64,000 bases of DNA, taken from the NCBI RefSeq assembly GCF_020055635.1, contig NZ_JAIPUT010000004.1, positions 101,568-165,567 of the forward strand. Reading direction: 5' to 3'. Origin of the DNA: Marivita sp. (lineage in GTDB: Bacteria; Pseudomonadota; Alphaproteobacteria; Rhodobacterales; Rhodobacteraceae). Below are positions 1 through 7,506 of this stretch, piece by piece. Position 1 is the stretch's first letter; every line of letters begins with the position of its first letter. A program made the position numbers and the translations under genes. The notes beneath the pieces were generated by a model, which saw only the letters and a list, made by a program, of their open reading frames with translations, did not search any database and was not told the origin of the DNA.

Positions 1-628
1 ACCCTCCGGGTCTGGCAAATCGACATTGATCAGATGTGTCAACGGATTGGAACAATTCGATTCCGGACACATCGAGGTCGATGGCATCTCGCTTCGGGAC
101 AAAGGCAGCGCCGAGCGGGTCAGGGCCGAGGTCGGCATGGTGTTTCAACAGTTCAACCTGTTCCCCCACCTGACGGTCCTGGAGAACCTGACGCTCGGTC
201 CGATGAAGGCGCGGGGCCTGTCGCGCAAGGACGCGGAAGACCTGGCGATGACCTATCTCGACCGGGTGCGCATCCCCGAACAGGCGCGCAAGCGGCCAGG
301 CGACCTGTCGGGCGGTCAACAGCAACGTGTGGCGATTGCCCGATCCTTGTGCATGAAGCCCAAGATCATGCTGTTCGACGAACCGACCTCGGCGCTCGAC
401 CCAGAGATGATCTCCGAGGTTCTGGACGTGATGGTCGAACTTGCCCAGGACGGCATGACGATGCTCGTGGTCACGCACGAGATGGGCTTTGCCCGCAAGG
501 TCGCGGATCGGATGGTCTTCATGGACAGCGGCGAAATCGTCGAGATCGGCGCACCGTCAGCCGTGTTCGAAGCGCCGAAATCCGAGAGGTTCCGCGCATT
601 CCTCGACAAGATCCTGCATCATCATTGA
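1..628 (+). CDS. Amino-acid ABC transporter ATP-binding protein (5' end outside window)
   Basis: This is the ATPase of a polar amino-acid importer, coupling ATP hydrolysis to uptake at the inner face of the membrane. The frame is already open at base 2, where it reads PSGSGKST, the end of a Walker A motif, so the true start lies upstream of the window; 208 residues are visible. The Q-loop ([10 protein letters not shown]), ABC signature (LSGGQQQR), Walker B ([13 protein letters not shown]) and H-loop (VVTHEMGFA) follow in normal order. The permease gene starts 10 bases downstream, so the two are probably one operon. It resembles BztD encoded at 15077-15850 but is a separate paralogue. The substrate cannot be told from sequence. 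Confidence 0.93.
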   Translation, partial: PSGSGKSTLIRCVNGLEQFDSGHIEVDGISLRDKGSAERVRAEVGMVFQQFNLFPHLTVLENLTLGPMKARGLSRKDAEDLAMTYLDRVRIPEQARKRPGDLSGGQQQRVAIARSLCMKPKIMLFDEPTSALDPEMISEVLDVMVELAQDGMTMLVVTHEMGFARKVADRMVFMDSGEIVEIGAPSAVFEAPKSERFRAFLDKILHHH

Positions 629-638
629 GGCTTTCGAC

Positions 639-1412
639 ATGACAAGAACGTTGAAGATCTGGGGGCTTCTCCTGGTGGTGCTGCTGGCGGCCGGATGCAG
701 CAGCAGCGGCAACACCTGGGGCTGGTATGTGATCGACCCCACGACGCCGCAGGGGCAGTCGAATGTCAAATTCCTGATCGGCGGCTTCTGGGCAACGATC
801 CAGCTGTCGCTGATCGCCGCGGCGCTGTCGATGACCATCGGGCTTCTGGTCGCGCTTCCGGGCATGTCCGACAATCGGTGGGTGCGCCTGCCGTCCCGCA
901 TCTATATCGAGTTCGTCCGGTCGATCCCGCTTCTGCCGATGCTGTTCTGGGTGTTCTACGGGTTGCCCGTCGTGATGAAATCCATGGGCATCCCGATCTC
1001 GATCGACGCCTTCTGGGGCGCGATCATCACGCTGGCCATTTCCGACAGTGCCTTCACCGCCGAAATCTACCGCGCGGGGATTCAGTCCATTCCCAAGGGC
1101 CAGACCGAAGCGGCGCGCACCGTGGGCCTCACCTACGGGCAGACCATGCGCTACGTGGTGCTGCCGCAGGCGATCCGGCGCATCCTGCCGCCGCTGGCGA
1201 ACCAGTTCATCTACATCGTCAAGATGTCCGCCTTCGCGTCGGTCATCGGCATGCAGGAATTGACCCGGCGCGCCAATGAACTCGTGGTGACGGAATACCG
1301 GCCGCTGGAGATCTATTCGCTGCTGATTCTCGAATACCTCGTGCTGGTGCTGATCATCAGCTTCTTCGTGCGCTGGCTGGAACGGAAGATGGGATCGGAC
1401 GAACGTCGGTAA
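639..1412 (+). CDS. Amino-acid ABC transporter permease with lipobox-like N-terminus
   Basis: This is the membrane subunit of the importer whose ATPase ends 10 bases upstream. It has 257 residues, several hydrophobic segments, and the EAA-loop region (AEIYRAGIQSIPKGQTEAAR) typical of His/Glu/Gln-type permeases. The ATG at 639 is chosen over an upstream in-frame start because it follows the ATPase stop directly and gives the expected length. The N-terminus is odd: residues 1-22 form a short basic-hydrophobic leader ending in LLAAGCSSS, which looks like a lipoprotein signal with a lipobox cysteine, followed by about 30 polar residues before the first permease helix. Whether it is lipidated is not known. 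Confidence 0.9.
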   Translation: MTRTLKIWGLLLVVLLAAGCSSSGNTWGWYVIDPTTPQGQSNVKFLIGGFWATIQLSLIAAALSMTIGLLVALPGMSDNRWVRLPSRIYIEFVRSIPLLPMLFWVFYGLPVVMKSMGIPISIDAFWGAIITLAISDSAFTAEIYRAGIQSIPKGQTEAARTVGLTYGQTMRYVVLPQAIRRILPPLANQFIYIVKMSAFASVIGMQELTRRANELVVTEYRPLEIYSLLILEYLVLVLIISFFVRWLERKMGSDERR

Positions 1413-1435
1413 TCCAGGACAAGGGGAAAGACAGG

Positions 1436-1732
1436 ATGAGTTGGTCGGATTTCATGGACGACACCGTCGCGCGCCTCGGCGTGCTTGAGAAAGAGGTCCC
1501 GGAAACATTCGCCGGCTTCAACCAGATGGGCCGCGCCGCCAAGACGAACGGAGCTCTGGACGAAAAGACCAAGGAGCTCATCGCGCTGGGCATCGCGATC
1601 GCGACCCGCTGCGACAGCTGCATCGCGTTTCACGTCAAGTCGCTGGTGCGGCTCGGGACAAGCCGCGAGGAAGTCTGCGAGGCGCTGGCGATGATCGCCC
1701 ATATGGGCGGGGCCAGGGGCAGGTCGGTGTGA
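1436..1732 (+). CDS. AhpD-like carboxymuconolactone decarboxylase family protein, short C-terminus
   Basis: A 98-residue cytoplasmic protein of the carboxymuconolactone decarboxylase / AhpD fold. The redox motif CDSCIAFHVKSLVRLG (CxxCxxxH) is intact, which suggests peroxidase-related or thiol redox activity. A good ribosome site (AAGGGGAAAGACAGG) precedes the ATG. Family members of this type usually run about 110-115 residues and continue past MGGG with a helix of the form PALMYGADAL; here the reading ends ...MGGARGRSV, so the last helix appears to be missing. The stop codon lies five bases before the first palindrome of array A. It is downstream of the ABC genes on the same strand, with a 23-base gap. 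The physiological substrate is unknown. Confidence 0.8.
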   Translation: MSWSDFMDDTVARLGVLEKEVPETFAGFNQMGRAAKTNGALDEKTKELIALGIAIATRCDSCIAFHVKSLVRLGTSREEVCEALAMIAHMGGARGRSV

Positions 1733-1737
1733 CCGGG

Positions 1738-1835
1738 GGCAAGGTCTTTCGAAAGACCTTGCCGACGCGGTTTCGAAACCGCGTGTCCAAGCGCGTTGCA
1801 ACGCGCTTTGCGAAAGAGATTTCGAAATCTCTTTC
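1738..1835. repeat. Palindrome array A (four tandem units)
   Basis: Four consecutive perfect palindromes: 1738-1763 (26 bp, core AAGGTCTTTCGAAAGACCTT), 1765-1784 (20 bp, ACGCGGTTTCGAAACCGCGT), 1789-1808 (20 bp, AAGCGCGTTGCAACGCGCTT) and 1812-1835 (24 bp, centre ATTTCGAAAT). Stems differ between units, but every unit stays fully self-complementary and is centred on TTCGAA or TTGCAA. Spacers are 1-4 bases. The array fills the space between the convergent AhpD-like gene and tetR, and its last unit overlaps the tetR stop codon by two bases. Each unit could form a hairpin in transcripts from either side, so a bidirectional terminator role is plausible but untested. Confidence 0.9.
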
Positions 1836-2418
1836 ACGTCACCGCCTTGCGCACCATGTCCCAGTAGATCGCTTCCACCTCGGGCAGCGAAAGCCGGCCG
1901 CCGCTGCGGTACCAGGTGTTCACACCCGTCAGCATGGCGATGATCGCCAGCGTGGTGATCTTGGTATCGACGACATGGAACGCCCCCGCGTCGCGCCCGG
2001 CTTGCAGGATCGCCTCGAGGGCCCGTTCGTAGCGCCGCCGCAAGTCCTCGATGACGGCGAAGTTTTCCGGCGTCAGATTGCGCAATTCCATGTACGAGAT
2101 GAAAACCGCCTGCGGCCGCTCAAGGTGAAAGCGGATGTGGAACCGCGTGAAGGCTTCCAGCTGGTCGGGCGGTGTCGGCTGCACCGGCGCGTCCGCGAGC
2201 GCCGACAACAGGTCGTCCATATGCCCCTGGAGCAGGTCGAACAGGAGCGTCTGCTTGTCCGGCGTGTAATTGTAGAGCGCACCTGCCTGCACGCCGACAT
2301 CGCGGGCGATCTGGCGCATGGAAACGGCCGCGTAGCCGTGCCGCGCAAACAGCGTCAGGGCGGCCTCCCGCACGCGGGGGCCGGTGATGTCGGAATGAGA
2401 TCCTGCTGTACGCGCCAT
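1834..2418 (-). CDS. TetR/AcrR family transcriptional regulator
   Basis: A 194-residue DNA-binding repressor. The N-terminal helix-turn-helix is clear (ALTLFARHGYAAVSMRQIAR, then VGVQAGALYNYTPDKQTLL, about residues 18-58), followed by an all-helical ligand domain of the kind seen in regulators of fatty-acid or acyl-CoA metabolism. A perfect inverted repeat 12 bases upstream of the start is its likely operator, implying autorepression. The gene is divergent from the small lipoprotein gene at 2515, which may share control. The 3' end runs into palindrome array A. The ligand cannot be inferred from sequence. Confidence 0.9.
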   Translation of the reverse strand: MARTAGSHSDITGPRVREAALTLFARHGYAAVSMRQIARDVGVQAGALYNYTPDKQTLLFDLLQGHMDDLLSALADAPVQPTPPDQLEAFTRFHIRFHLERPQAVFISYMELRNLTPENFAVIEDLRRRYERALEAILQAGRDAGAFHVVDTKITTLAIIAMLTGVNTWYRSGGRLSLPEVEAIYWDMVRKAVT

Positions 2419-2429
2419 GTCGACAGATT

Positions 2430-2449
2430 ATCTGAACGCTTGTTCAGAT
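2430..2449. promoter_or_regulatory. Probable TetR-family operator upstream of tetR
   Basis: ATCTGAAC-GCTT-GTTCAGAT is a perfect 8-bp inverted repeat with a four-base centre, lying 12 bases before the tetR start codon and 66 bases before the divergent lipoprotein gene. Its position and symmetry fit an autoregulatory TetR operator. The assignment is inference from symmetry and location. Confidence 0.65.
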
Positions 2450-2514
2450 CAAGCTTGCGGTTGCGTGTTCATGTCGGCTGCGGCATGAGATCGTAACCGA
2501 AAGGAGCAAGCTGC

Positions 2515-2796
2515 ATGTGGCGGTTGTGGATCACCCTTGGACTGGCCTTGTCCGCCTGCGCGGAGTTTCCCGAGGTCGACGCGGCCCTGGCGACAGGCGC
2601 ACAAGGGCAGGACTACCCGGAGTTGCTGCCCTTCGAACAGTTGCTTTCGGGCGACGATCCGCGGCTGGCCCAAGGCGATGACGCGGCTCTTCGGGCGCGG
2701 GCCGCCGACCTCAGGGCGCGGGCGGATGGATTGCGCCGCCCGGTGATCGAGCCGCAGACTCGTGACCGGATGGACGACGGTGTCGCAGAACCCTGA
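2515..2796 (+). CDS. Small putative lipoprotein, unknown function
   Basis: A 93-residue protein with a short lipoprotein signal: MWRLWITLGLALSAC, with the lipobox LSAC placing the lipidated cysteine at residue 15. The mature part is acidic, then rich in arginine and alanine in one predicted helix (LRARAADLRARADGLRRP), and could form a coiled coil. A ribosome site (AAAGGAGCAA) precedes the ATG. It stands between divergent tetR and the hom gene on the same strand. No domain was recognised and no function can be assigned; its place in the envelope follows from the signal only. Confidence 0.65.
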   Translation: MWRLWITLGLALSACAEFPEVDAALATGAQGQDYPELLPFEQLLSGDDPRLAQGDDAALRARAADLRARADGLRRPVIEPQTRDRMDDGVAEP

Positions 2797-2872
2797 TCTG
2801 GCCCGTTGCAGGGGCCTTCGCAAGGCGCTATTGCGGGCAAAATCACGCCTCTCTGCAAAAGGATGACCCCAC

Positions 2873-4159
2873 ATGACTGAACCTCTGCGCCTTGGAATCG
2901 CCGGGCTGGGCACTGTCGGCGTGGGTGTCCTCAAGATCATCCGCCAGAAAGCGGCGCTGCTGGAGGCGCGCGGTGGGCGTCAGATCACGATTTCCGCGGT
3001 CGGCGCGCGCAATCGCAGCAAGGAGCGGGGCGTGCCGCTCGACGGTTACGATTGGGAAGACGATCCGGTGGAACTGGCCAAGCGCGACGACATCGATGTC
3101 TTCGTCGAGTTGATCGGGGGCAGTGACGGGCCGGCCAAGGCCTCGACCGAGGCCGCCTTGCGCGCCGGCAAGGACGTGGTGTCCGCCAACAAGGCGCTGC
3201 TGGCCCATCACGGGCAGGCCCTGGCCGAACTGGCCGAGGCGAACGGGTCGGTGCTGCGCTTCGAGGCTGCGGTTGCCGGGGGCATCCCGGTCGTCAAGGC
3301 GCTGACCGAAGGGCTTGCGGGCAACGATATCCAGCGGATCATGGGGGTGATGAACGGCACCTGCAACTACATCCTCACCCGGATGGAATCCGCGGGCCTG
3401 ACCTATGACGAAGCCTTCGCCGAAGCCGACGGGCTTGGCTATCTCGAAGCCGACCCGACCCTCGATGTCGGTGGCATCGACGCGGGGCACAAACTGTCGC
3501 TGCTCTCTGCCATCGCTTTTGGCACCCAGGTGGATTTCGACGCGGTCGAGCTTGAGGGCATCGGCCGGGTGAGCATCGAGGACATTCGCCAGGCGGCCGA
3601 CATGGGCTACAAGGTCAAGCTGCTCGGCGTGTGCCAGATGACCGGCCGCGGTCTCGAACAGCGGATGTCGCCCTGTCTCGTTCCGGCAACCTCGCCGCTC
3701 GGACAGTTGGATGGCGGCACCAACATGGTGGTGATCGAAGGCGACCAGGTGGGACAGATCGTGATGCGCGGGGCCGGGGCCGGCGAAGGTCCGACCGCCA
3801 GTGCTGTCATCGGCGACGTGCTCGACATCGCCCGTGGCACGCGGGTGTCCACCTTCGGACAGCCGTCGGACCGGCTGACCAAGCCGAAACCCGCAAGCAC
3901 CGCCACACCGGCGCCCTATTACCTGCGGCTGATGCTGCTGGACAAACCCGGTGCGCTGGCCAAGGTGGCGGCGGTGCTGGGGGAAGCCGGCGTCTCGATC
4001 AACCGCATGCGGCAGCGCAGCCACGACCAGAACACCGCGCCCGTGCTGATCGTCACGCACAAGACGACCCGCGCGGCTCTGGACAATGCCCTGGCCGCAA
4101 TGGTCGGCACAGGTGTTGTAGAAGGGGAACCCGTGGCGCTTCGGATCGAGCACGTCTGA
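2873..4159 (+). CDS. hom: Homoserine dehydrogenase
   Basis: Reduces aspartate semialdehyde to homoserine with NAD(P)H, the branch point to threonine and methionine. It has 428 residues, the usual length for the ACT-containing form. The Rossmann motif GIAGLGTVGVGV is at residues 8-19. The catalytic region includes AAVAGGIPVVKAL and MNGTCNYILTRM, the family signature (YLEADPTLDVGGIDAGHKLS). A C-terminal ACT domain begins near residue 345 (LMLLDKPGALAKVAAVLGEA) and is the expected site of threonine feedback. glpX follows on the same strand after 86 bases. Nothing in the sequence looks unusual. Confidence 0.97.
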   Translation: MTEPLRLGIAGLGTVGVGVLKIIRQKAALLEARGGRQITISAVGARNRSKERGVPLDGYDWEDDPVELAKRDDIDVFVELIGGSDGPAKASTEAALRAGKDVVSANKALLAHHGQALAELAEANGSVLRFEAAVAGGIPVVKALTEGLAGNDIQRIMGVMNGTCNYILTRMESAGLTYDEAFAEADGLGYLEADPTLDVGGIDAGHKLSLLSAIAFGTQVDFDAVELEGIGRVSIEDIRQAADMGYKVKLLGVCQMTGRGLEQRMSPCLVPATSPLGQLDGGTNMVVIEGDQVGQIVMRGAGAGEGPTASAVIGDVLDIARGTRVSTFGQPSDRLTKPKPASTATPAPYYLRLMLLDKPGALAKVAAVLGEAGVSINRMRQRSHDQNTAPVLIVTHKTTRAALDNALAAMVGTGVVEGEPVALRIEHV

Positions 4160-4245
4160 CGGCTTTAGCGCAATCAACCTTGTCAGTGCGCAGACGCCCC
4201 CTTAACAGACAGTATACCTGAATTCATTCCTGACTGGAGAGCCAG

Positions 4246-5211
4246 ATGAGCGCGCATCCCGATTTCAATGACCGCATGTTGTCCCTTGGTCTGGCGCGGG
4301 TGGCGGAACAAGCCGCAATCGCGACCGTCGACCTGATCGGGCGGGGCGACGAAAAGGCCGCGGACCAGGCGGCGGTCAATGCCATGCGCGAACAGCTGAA
4401 CCTGCTGGACATTGCCGGTGTCGTGGTGATCGGCGAGGGCGAACGTGACGAAGCTCCGATGCTGTTCATCGGAGAAGAAGTGGGCAACGGCAATGGACCC
4501 GGCGTCGACATCGCACTCGATCCGCTTGAAGGTACAACGCTGACCGCCAAGGACATGCCGAACGCCCTGACCGTCATCGCGATGGGGCCGCGCGGATCAA
4601 TGCTGCACGCGCCGGATGTCTACATGGACAAGCTTGCCATCGGGCCGGGCTTTGCCGAAAACGTCGTGACCCTCGACATGTCCCCGAAAGAGCGCGTGAC
4701 GGCTCTGGCCAAGGCAAAGGGCTGTAGCCCGAACGACATCACCGTCTGCGTTCTGGAACGCCCGCGCCACGAAGAGATGATTGCCGAACTGCGCTCCACC
4801 GGGGCCGCCATCCGCCTCATCACCGACGGGGATGTGGCGGGTGTCATGCATTGCGCCGAGCCGATCCAGACCGGCATCGACATGTACATGGGCACCGGCG
4901 GCGCCCCGGAGGGGGTTCTCGCGGCGGCGGCGCTGAAATGCATGGGCGGCCAGATCCAGGGCCGTCTGCTGTTCCGCAACGAGGACGAAAAGGGCCGCGC
5001 CGCGAAAGCCGGCATCACCGACCTCGACAAGATCTACAGCCTTGACGAGATGGTCACACAGGACGTGATCTTTGCGGCCACCGGCGTCACGAGCGGATCG
5101 CTCTTGCCTGGTATCAAGCGCGAGATCGGCTTCTACACCACGGAAACGCTGTTGATGCGGTCCAAGACCGGGTCGGTGCGGCGGATGACCTACCGGAACC
5201 CGATGCACTGA
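4246..5211 (+). CDS. glpX: Class II fructose-1,6-bisphosphatase
   Basis: Hydrolyses fructose-1,6-bisphosphate in gluconeogenesis (GlpX family, metal dependent). It has 321 residues. The family motifs are present: GEGERDEAPMLFIGEEVG with acidic metal ligands, DPLEGTT near residue 92, DGDVAGVM, and the C-terminal ATGVTSGSLLPGI. The ATG at 4246 follows a GGAGAG ribosome site. recJ begins 11 bases after its stop, so hom, glpX and recJ probably form one transcription unit; this order is familiar from other Rhodobacteraceae. Some homologues also act on sedoheptulose-1,7-bisphosphate, which cannot be judged here. Confidence 0.97.
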   Translation: MSAHPDFNDRMLSLGLARVAEQAAIATVDLIGRGDEKAADQAAVNAMREQLNLLDIAGVVVIGEGERDEAPMLFIGEEVGNGNGPGVDIALDPLEGTTLTAKDMPNALTVIAMGPRGSMLHAPDVYMDKLAIGPGFAENVVTLDMSPKERVTALAKAKGCSPNDITVCVLERPRHEEMIAELRSTGAAIRLITDGDVAGVMHCAEPIQTGIDMYMGTGGAPEGVLAAAALKCMGGQIQGRLLFRNEDEKGRAAKAGITDLDKIYSLDEMVTQDVIFAATGVTSGSLLPGIKREIGFYTTETLLMRSKTGSVRRMTYRNPMH

Positions 5212-5221
5212 TGGAGGCTGC

Positions 5222-6970
5222 GTGACCGGATATCTGGGCGTTGACCGGTCCCTGACCGAACGGCGCTGGTTCGGTCCGGGAACAGATGTGGCACGTCTTG
5301 CAGAGGCCCTGGCCCAGCAGACCGGCCACAGCCCGGCCCTGTGTCAGACCTTGGCGCGGCTCGGCGTGCAATCTGCCGAGGTTCCCGGCTACCTGGAACC
5401 GACCCTGCGCGACCTGCTGCCCGACCCGCGATCGCTCCGGGACATGGGCCGCGCCGCGGAACGTCTGCTCAAGGCTGTGCGCGACCGCGAGCGTATCGCG
5501 ATCTTCGCCGATTACGATGTCGATGGCGGCGCGTCGGCGGCGCTGCTGATCGACTGGCTGCGGCAACTGGACCGGCACGCGACGCTCTACGTGCCGGACC
5601 GCATCGACGAAGGCTACGGCCCCAACGAACCGGCGATGCAGGCCCTGGCGCAAGATCACGACCTGATTGTCTGCGTCGATTGCGGAACGCTGTCGCACGG
5701 CCCGATTGCCGCCGCGACCGGCGCCGATGTTGTCGTGCTCGACCATCACCTTGGCGGCGAAACGCTGCCCGACGCCTACGCGGTGGTCAATCCGAACCGG
5801 CAGGACGAGGACGGATCGCTGGCACATCTGTGTGCGGCGGGCGTGGTGTTCCTTGCGCTGGTCGAGGCCGGCCGACAATTGCGCGAGGCTGGCGCCAAGG
5901 GCCCCGACCTGATGTCGATGCTCGATCTGGTCGCGCTGGCGACCGTGGCCGATGTCGCGCCGCTCAAGGGGGTCAACCGCGCCCTCGTGCGGCAGGGATT
6001 GCGCGTGATGGCGCGACGCGCGCGGCCTGGCCTGGTGGCGCTCTGCGATGTCGGGCGGCTGGAAAGCGCCCCGAAATCCCATCATCTCGGCTTTGTCCTC
6101 GGCCCCCGCGTGAACGCGGGCGGACGGATCGGCAAGGCGGATCTGGGCGCACGGCTCCTGTCCTGCACCGATCCGCACGAAGCCCGTGCGATGGCCGAAC
6201 GGCTGGACGCGCTGAACACCGAACGCCGTGAAATCGAAGAGGCCGTGCGCGCGCAGGCCCTCGAACAGTCCGAGGCGCGCGGGTGGGACGCGCCGCTGGT
6301 CTGGGCCGCCGGCGAGGGCTGGCATCCGGGCGTCGTGGGAATCGTCGCCTCGCGCCTCAAGGAACGCACCAACCGCCCGGCGATCGTCATCGGTTTCGAC
6401 GGCGACGACGGCAAGGGATCGGGGCGTTCGGTCAGCGGCATCGATCTTGGCGCATCGATCCAGAAGCTTGCGGCAGAAGGGCTCATCCAGAAAGGCGGCG
6501 GTCACAAGATGGCCGCAGGTCTGTCACTGACCCGCGCGCAGCTTGAACCCGCCATGGCCCGCCTGACCGAACTTCTGGCGAAACAGGGCGCGGATCGCCT
6601 TGGCGCGTCGGATCTGCGCCTGGACGGGCCGCTCATGCCCGGCGCCGCGACGCCGGAACTGGTGGACCTGCTCGAAAATGCCGGCCCCTTCGGCGCAGGC
6701 GCCGCGGCCCCGAGATTCGTCTTCCCCGACACCCAGATCGGATTGGCGAAACGGGTCGGGTCCGCGCATCTCAAGATCAGCTTCGGGGACGGTATCGGAG
6801 CCCGGATCGACGCCATCTGCTTCGGTGCGTTCGACGGCCCGCTGGGGCCTGCGCTTGAAAACCACGGTGGCGCACGATTCCACCTTGCCGGGCGTCTGGA
6901 GATAAATGAATGGGGTGGCCGCCGCACGGTTCAGCTTCGCCTCGAAGATGCCGCGCCGTCGATCTCCTGA
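5222..6970 (+). CDS. recJ: Single-stranded-DNA-specific exonuclease RecJ
   Basis: A 5'-3' single-strand DNA exonuclease used in recombinational and mismatch repair. It has 582 residues. The DHH-family motifs are in order: AIFADYDVDGGASAALL (about residue 98), VCVDCGTLSHGPI, LDHHLGGE (the DHH motif), then the DHHA1 domain with GGGHKMAAGLSL near residue 425 and a C-terminal OB-like region. The start is GTG at 5222, six bases after GGAGG, close behind the glpX stop. After its stop a 137-base stretch leads to tRNA-Glu. Confidence 0.96.
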   Translation: MTGYLGVDRSLTERRWFGPGTDVARLAEALAQQTGHSPALCQTLARLGVQSAEVPGYLEPTLRDLLPDPRSLRDMGRAAERLLKAVRDRERIAIFADYDVDGGASAALLIDWLRQLDRHATLYVPDRIDEGYGPNEPAMQALAQDHDLIVCVDCGTLSHGPIAAATGADVVVLDHHLGGETLPDAYAVVNPNRQDEDGSLAHLCAAGVVFLALVEAGRQLREAGAKGPDLMSMLDLVALATVADVAPLKGVNRALVRQGLRVMARRARPGLVALCDVGRLESAPKSHHLGFVLGPRVNAGGRIGKADLGARLLSCTDPHEARAMAERLDALNTERREIEEAVRAQALEQSEARGWDAPLVWAAGEGWHPGVVGIVASRLKERTNRPAIVIGFDGDDGKGSGRSVSGIDLGASIQKLAAEGLIQKGGGHKMAAGLSLTRAQLEPAMARLTELLAKQGADRLGASDLRLDGPLMPGAATPELVDLLENAGPFGAGAAAPRFVFPDTQIGLAKRVGSAHLKISFGDGIGARIDAICFGAFDGPLGPALENHGGARFHLAGRLEINEWGGRRTVQLRLEDAAPSIS

Positions 6971-7107
6971 TCGGTTCAAGTTATTGAATTCGTGTGAATT
7001 TTTTTCGGCCCATTCGCGCACCGCGATCTGCCGAAAAATCCGCAGAAAACCTCGAATTTCCACTTGCATGGCCGCGCCGCTTTGCCTAAACACCGCTCAC
7101 CAAGAGT

Positions 7108-7182
7108 GGCCCGTTCGTCTATCGGTTAGGACGCCAGGTTTTCAACCTGGAAAGAGGGGTTCGATTCCCCTACGGGCTGCCA
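7108..7182 (+). tRNA. tRNA-Glu (TTC)
   Basis: A complete cloverleaf of 75 bases with encoded CCA. The acceptor strands GGCCCGT and ACGGGCT pair, with a G-U at the first position. The D-arm (GTCTATCGGTTAGGAC), the anticodon arm CCAGG-TTTTCAA-CCTGG with anticodon TTC, and the T-arm AGGGG-TTCGATT-CCCCT are all intact. It lies between recJ and the degP remnant. Confidence 0.97.
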
Positions 7183-7236
7183 CCTTCCCCAAAGCACAGA
7201 CTTGCAAATCGCGTGGCCGCCCGACATATGCGGGCC

Positions 7237-7503
7237 ATGCGTGTCATCAGATCGATTACCACCGTTTCCTGCGCCGTTCTCGCTTTGCCGGTTTCGGCAC
7301 AATCGAGCGCGGAACTGCGTGTGCGGCAATCCCCCATCGAGTTTGTCCAGAGTGACGCGCCGATCAATCCCGGCAAATTGGGTGGGGCGCTGATCGACGT
7401 GGCCGGGCGTGTTACCGGCGTTGCGGTTCGCGCTGCGCTGGCCGCACGGTTCGTGAAGCCCGCACACGGCGGTCAGGGCCCGTTGCTGCGGTTCAGGGCC
7501 TGA
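7237..7503 (+). pseudogene. Vestigial DegP/HtrA-like serine protease (88-residue remnant)
   Basis: An open 88-codon frame that appears to join pieces of a trypsin-like periplasmic protease. It has a signal peptide (MRVIRSITTVSCAVLALPVSA), a segment that closely follows the DegP active-site region (QSDAPINPGKLGGALIDVAG, where the family has INPGNSGG), and a C-terminal tail GPLLRFRA like the end of the last PDZ domain. The nucleophilic serine motif GNSGG reads GKLGG, and no region for the catalytic His or Asp is present, so it cannot be an active protease of this family. The frame has stayed open. rarA starts four bases after the stop, so translation of this frame may still feed rarA. Confidence 0.6.
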
Positions 7504-7506
7504 CAC

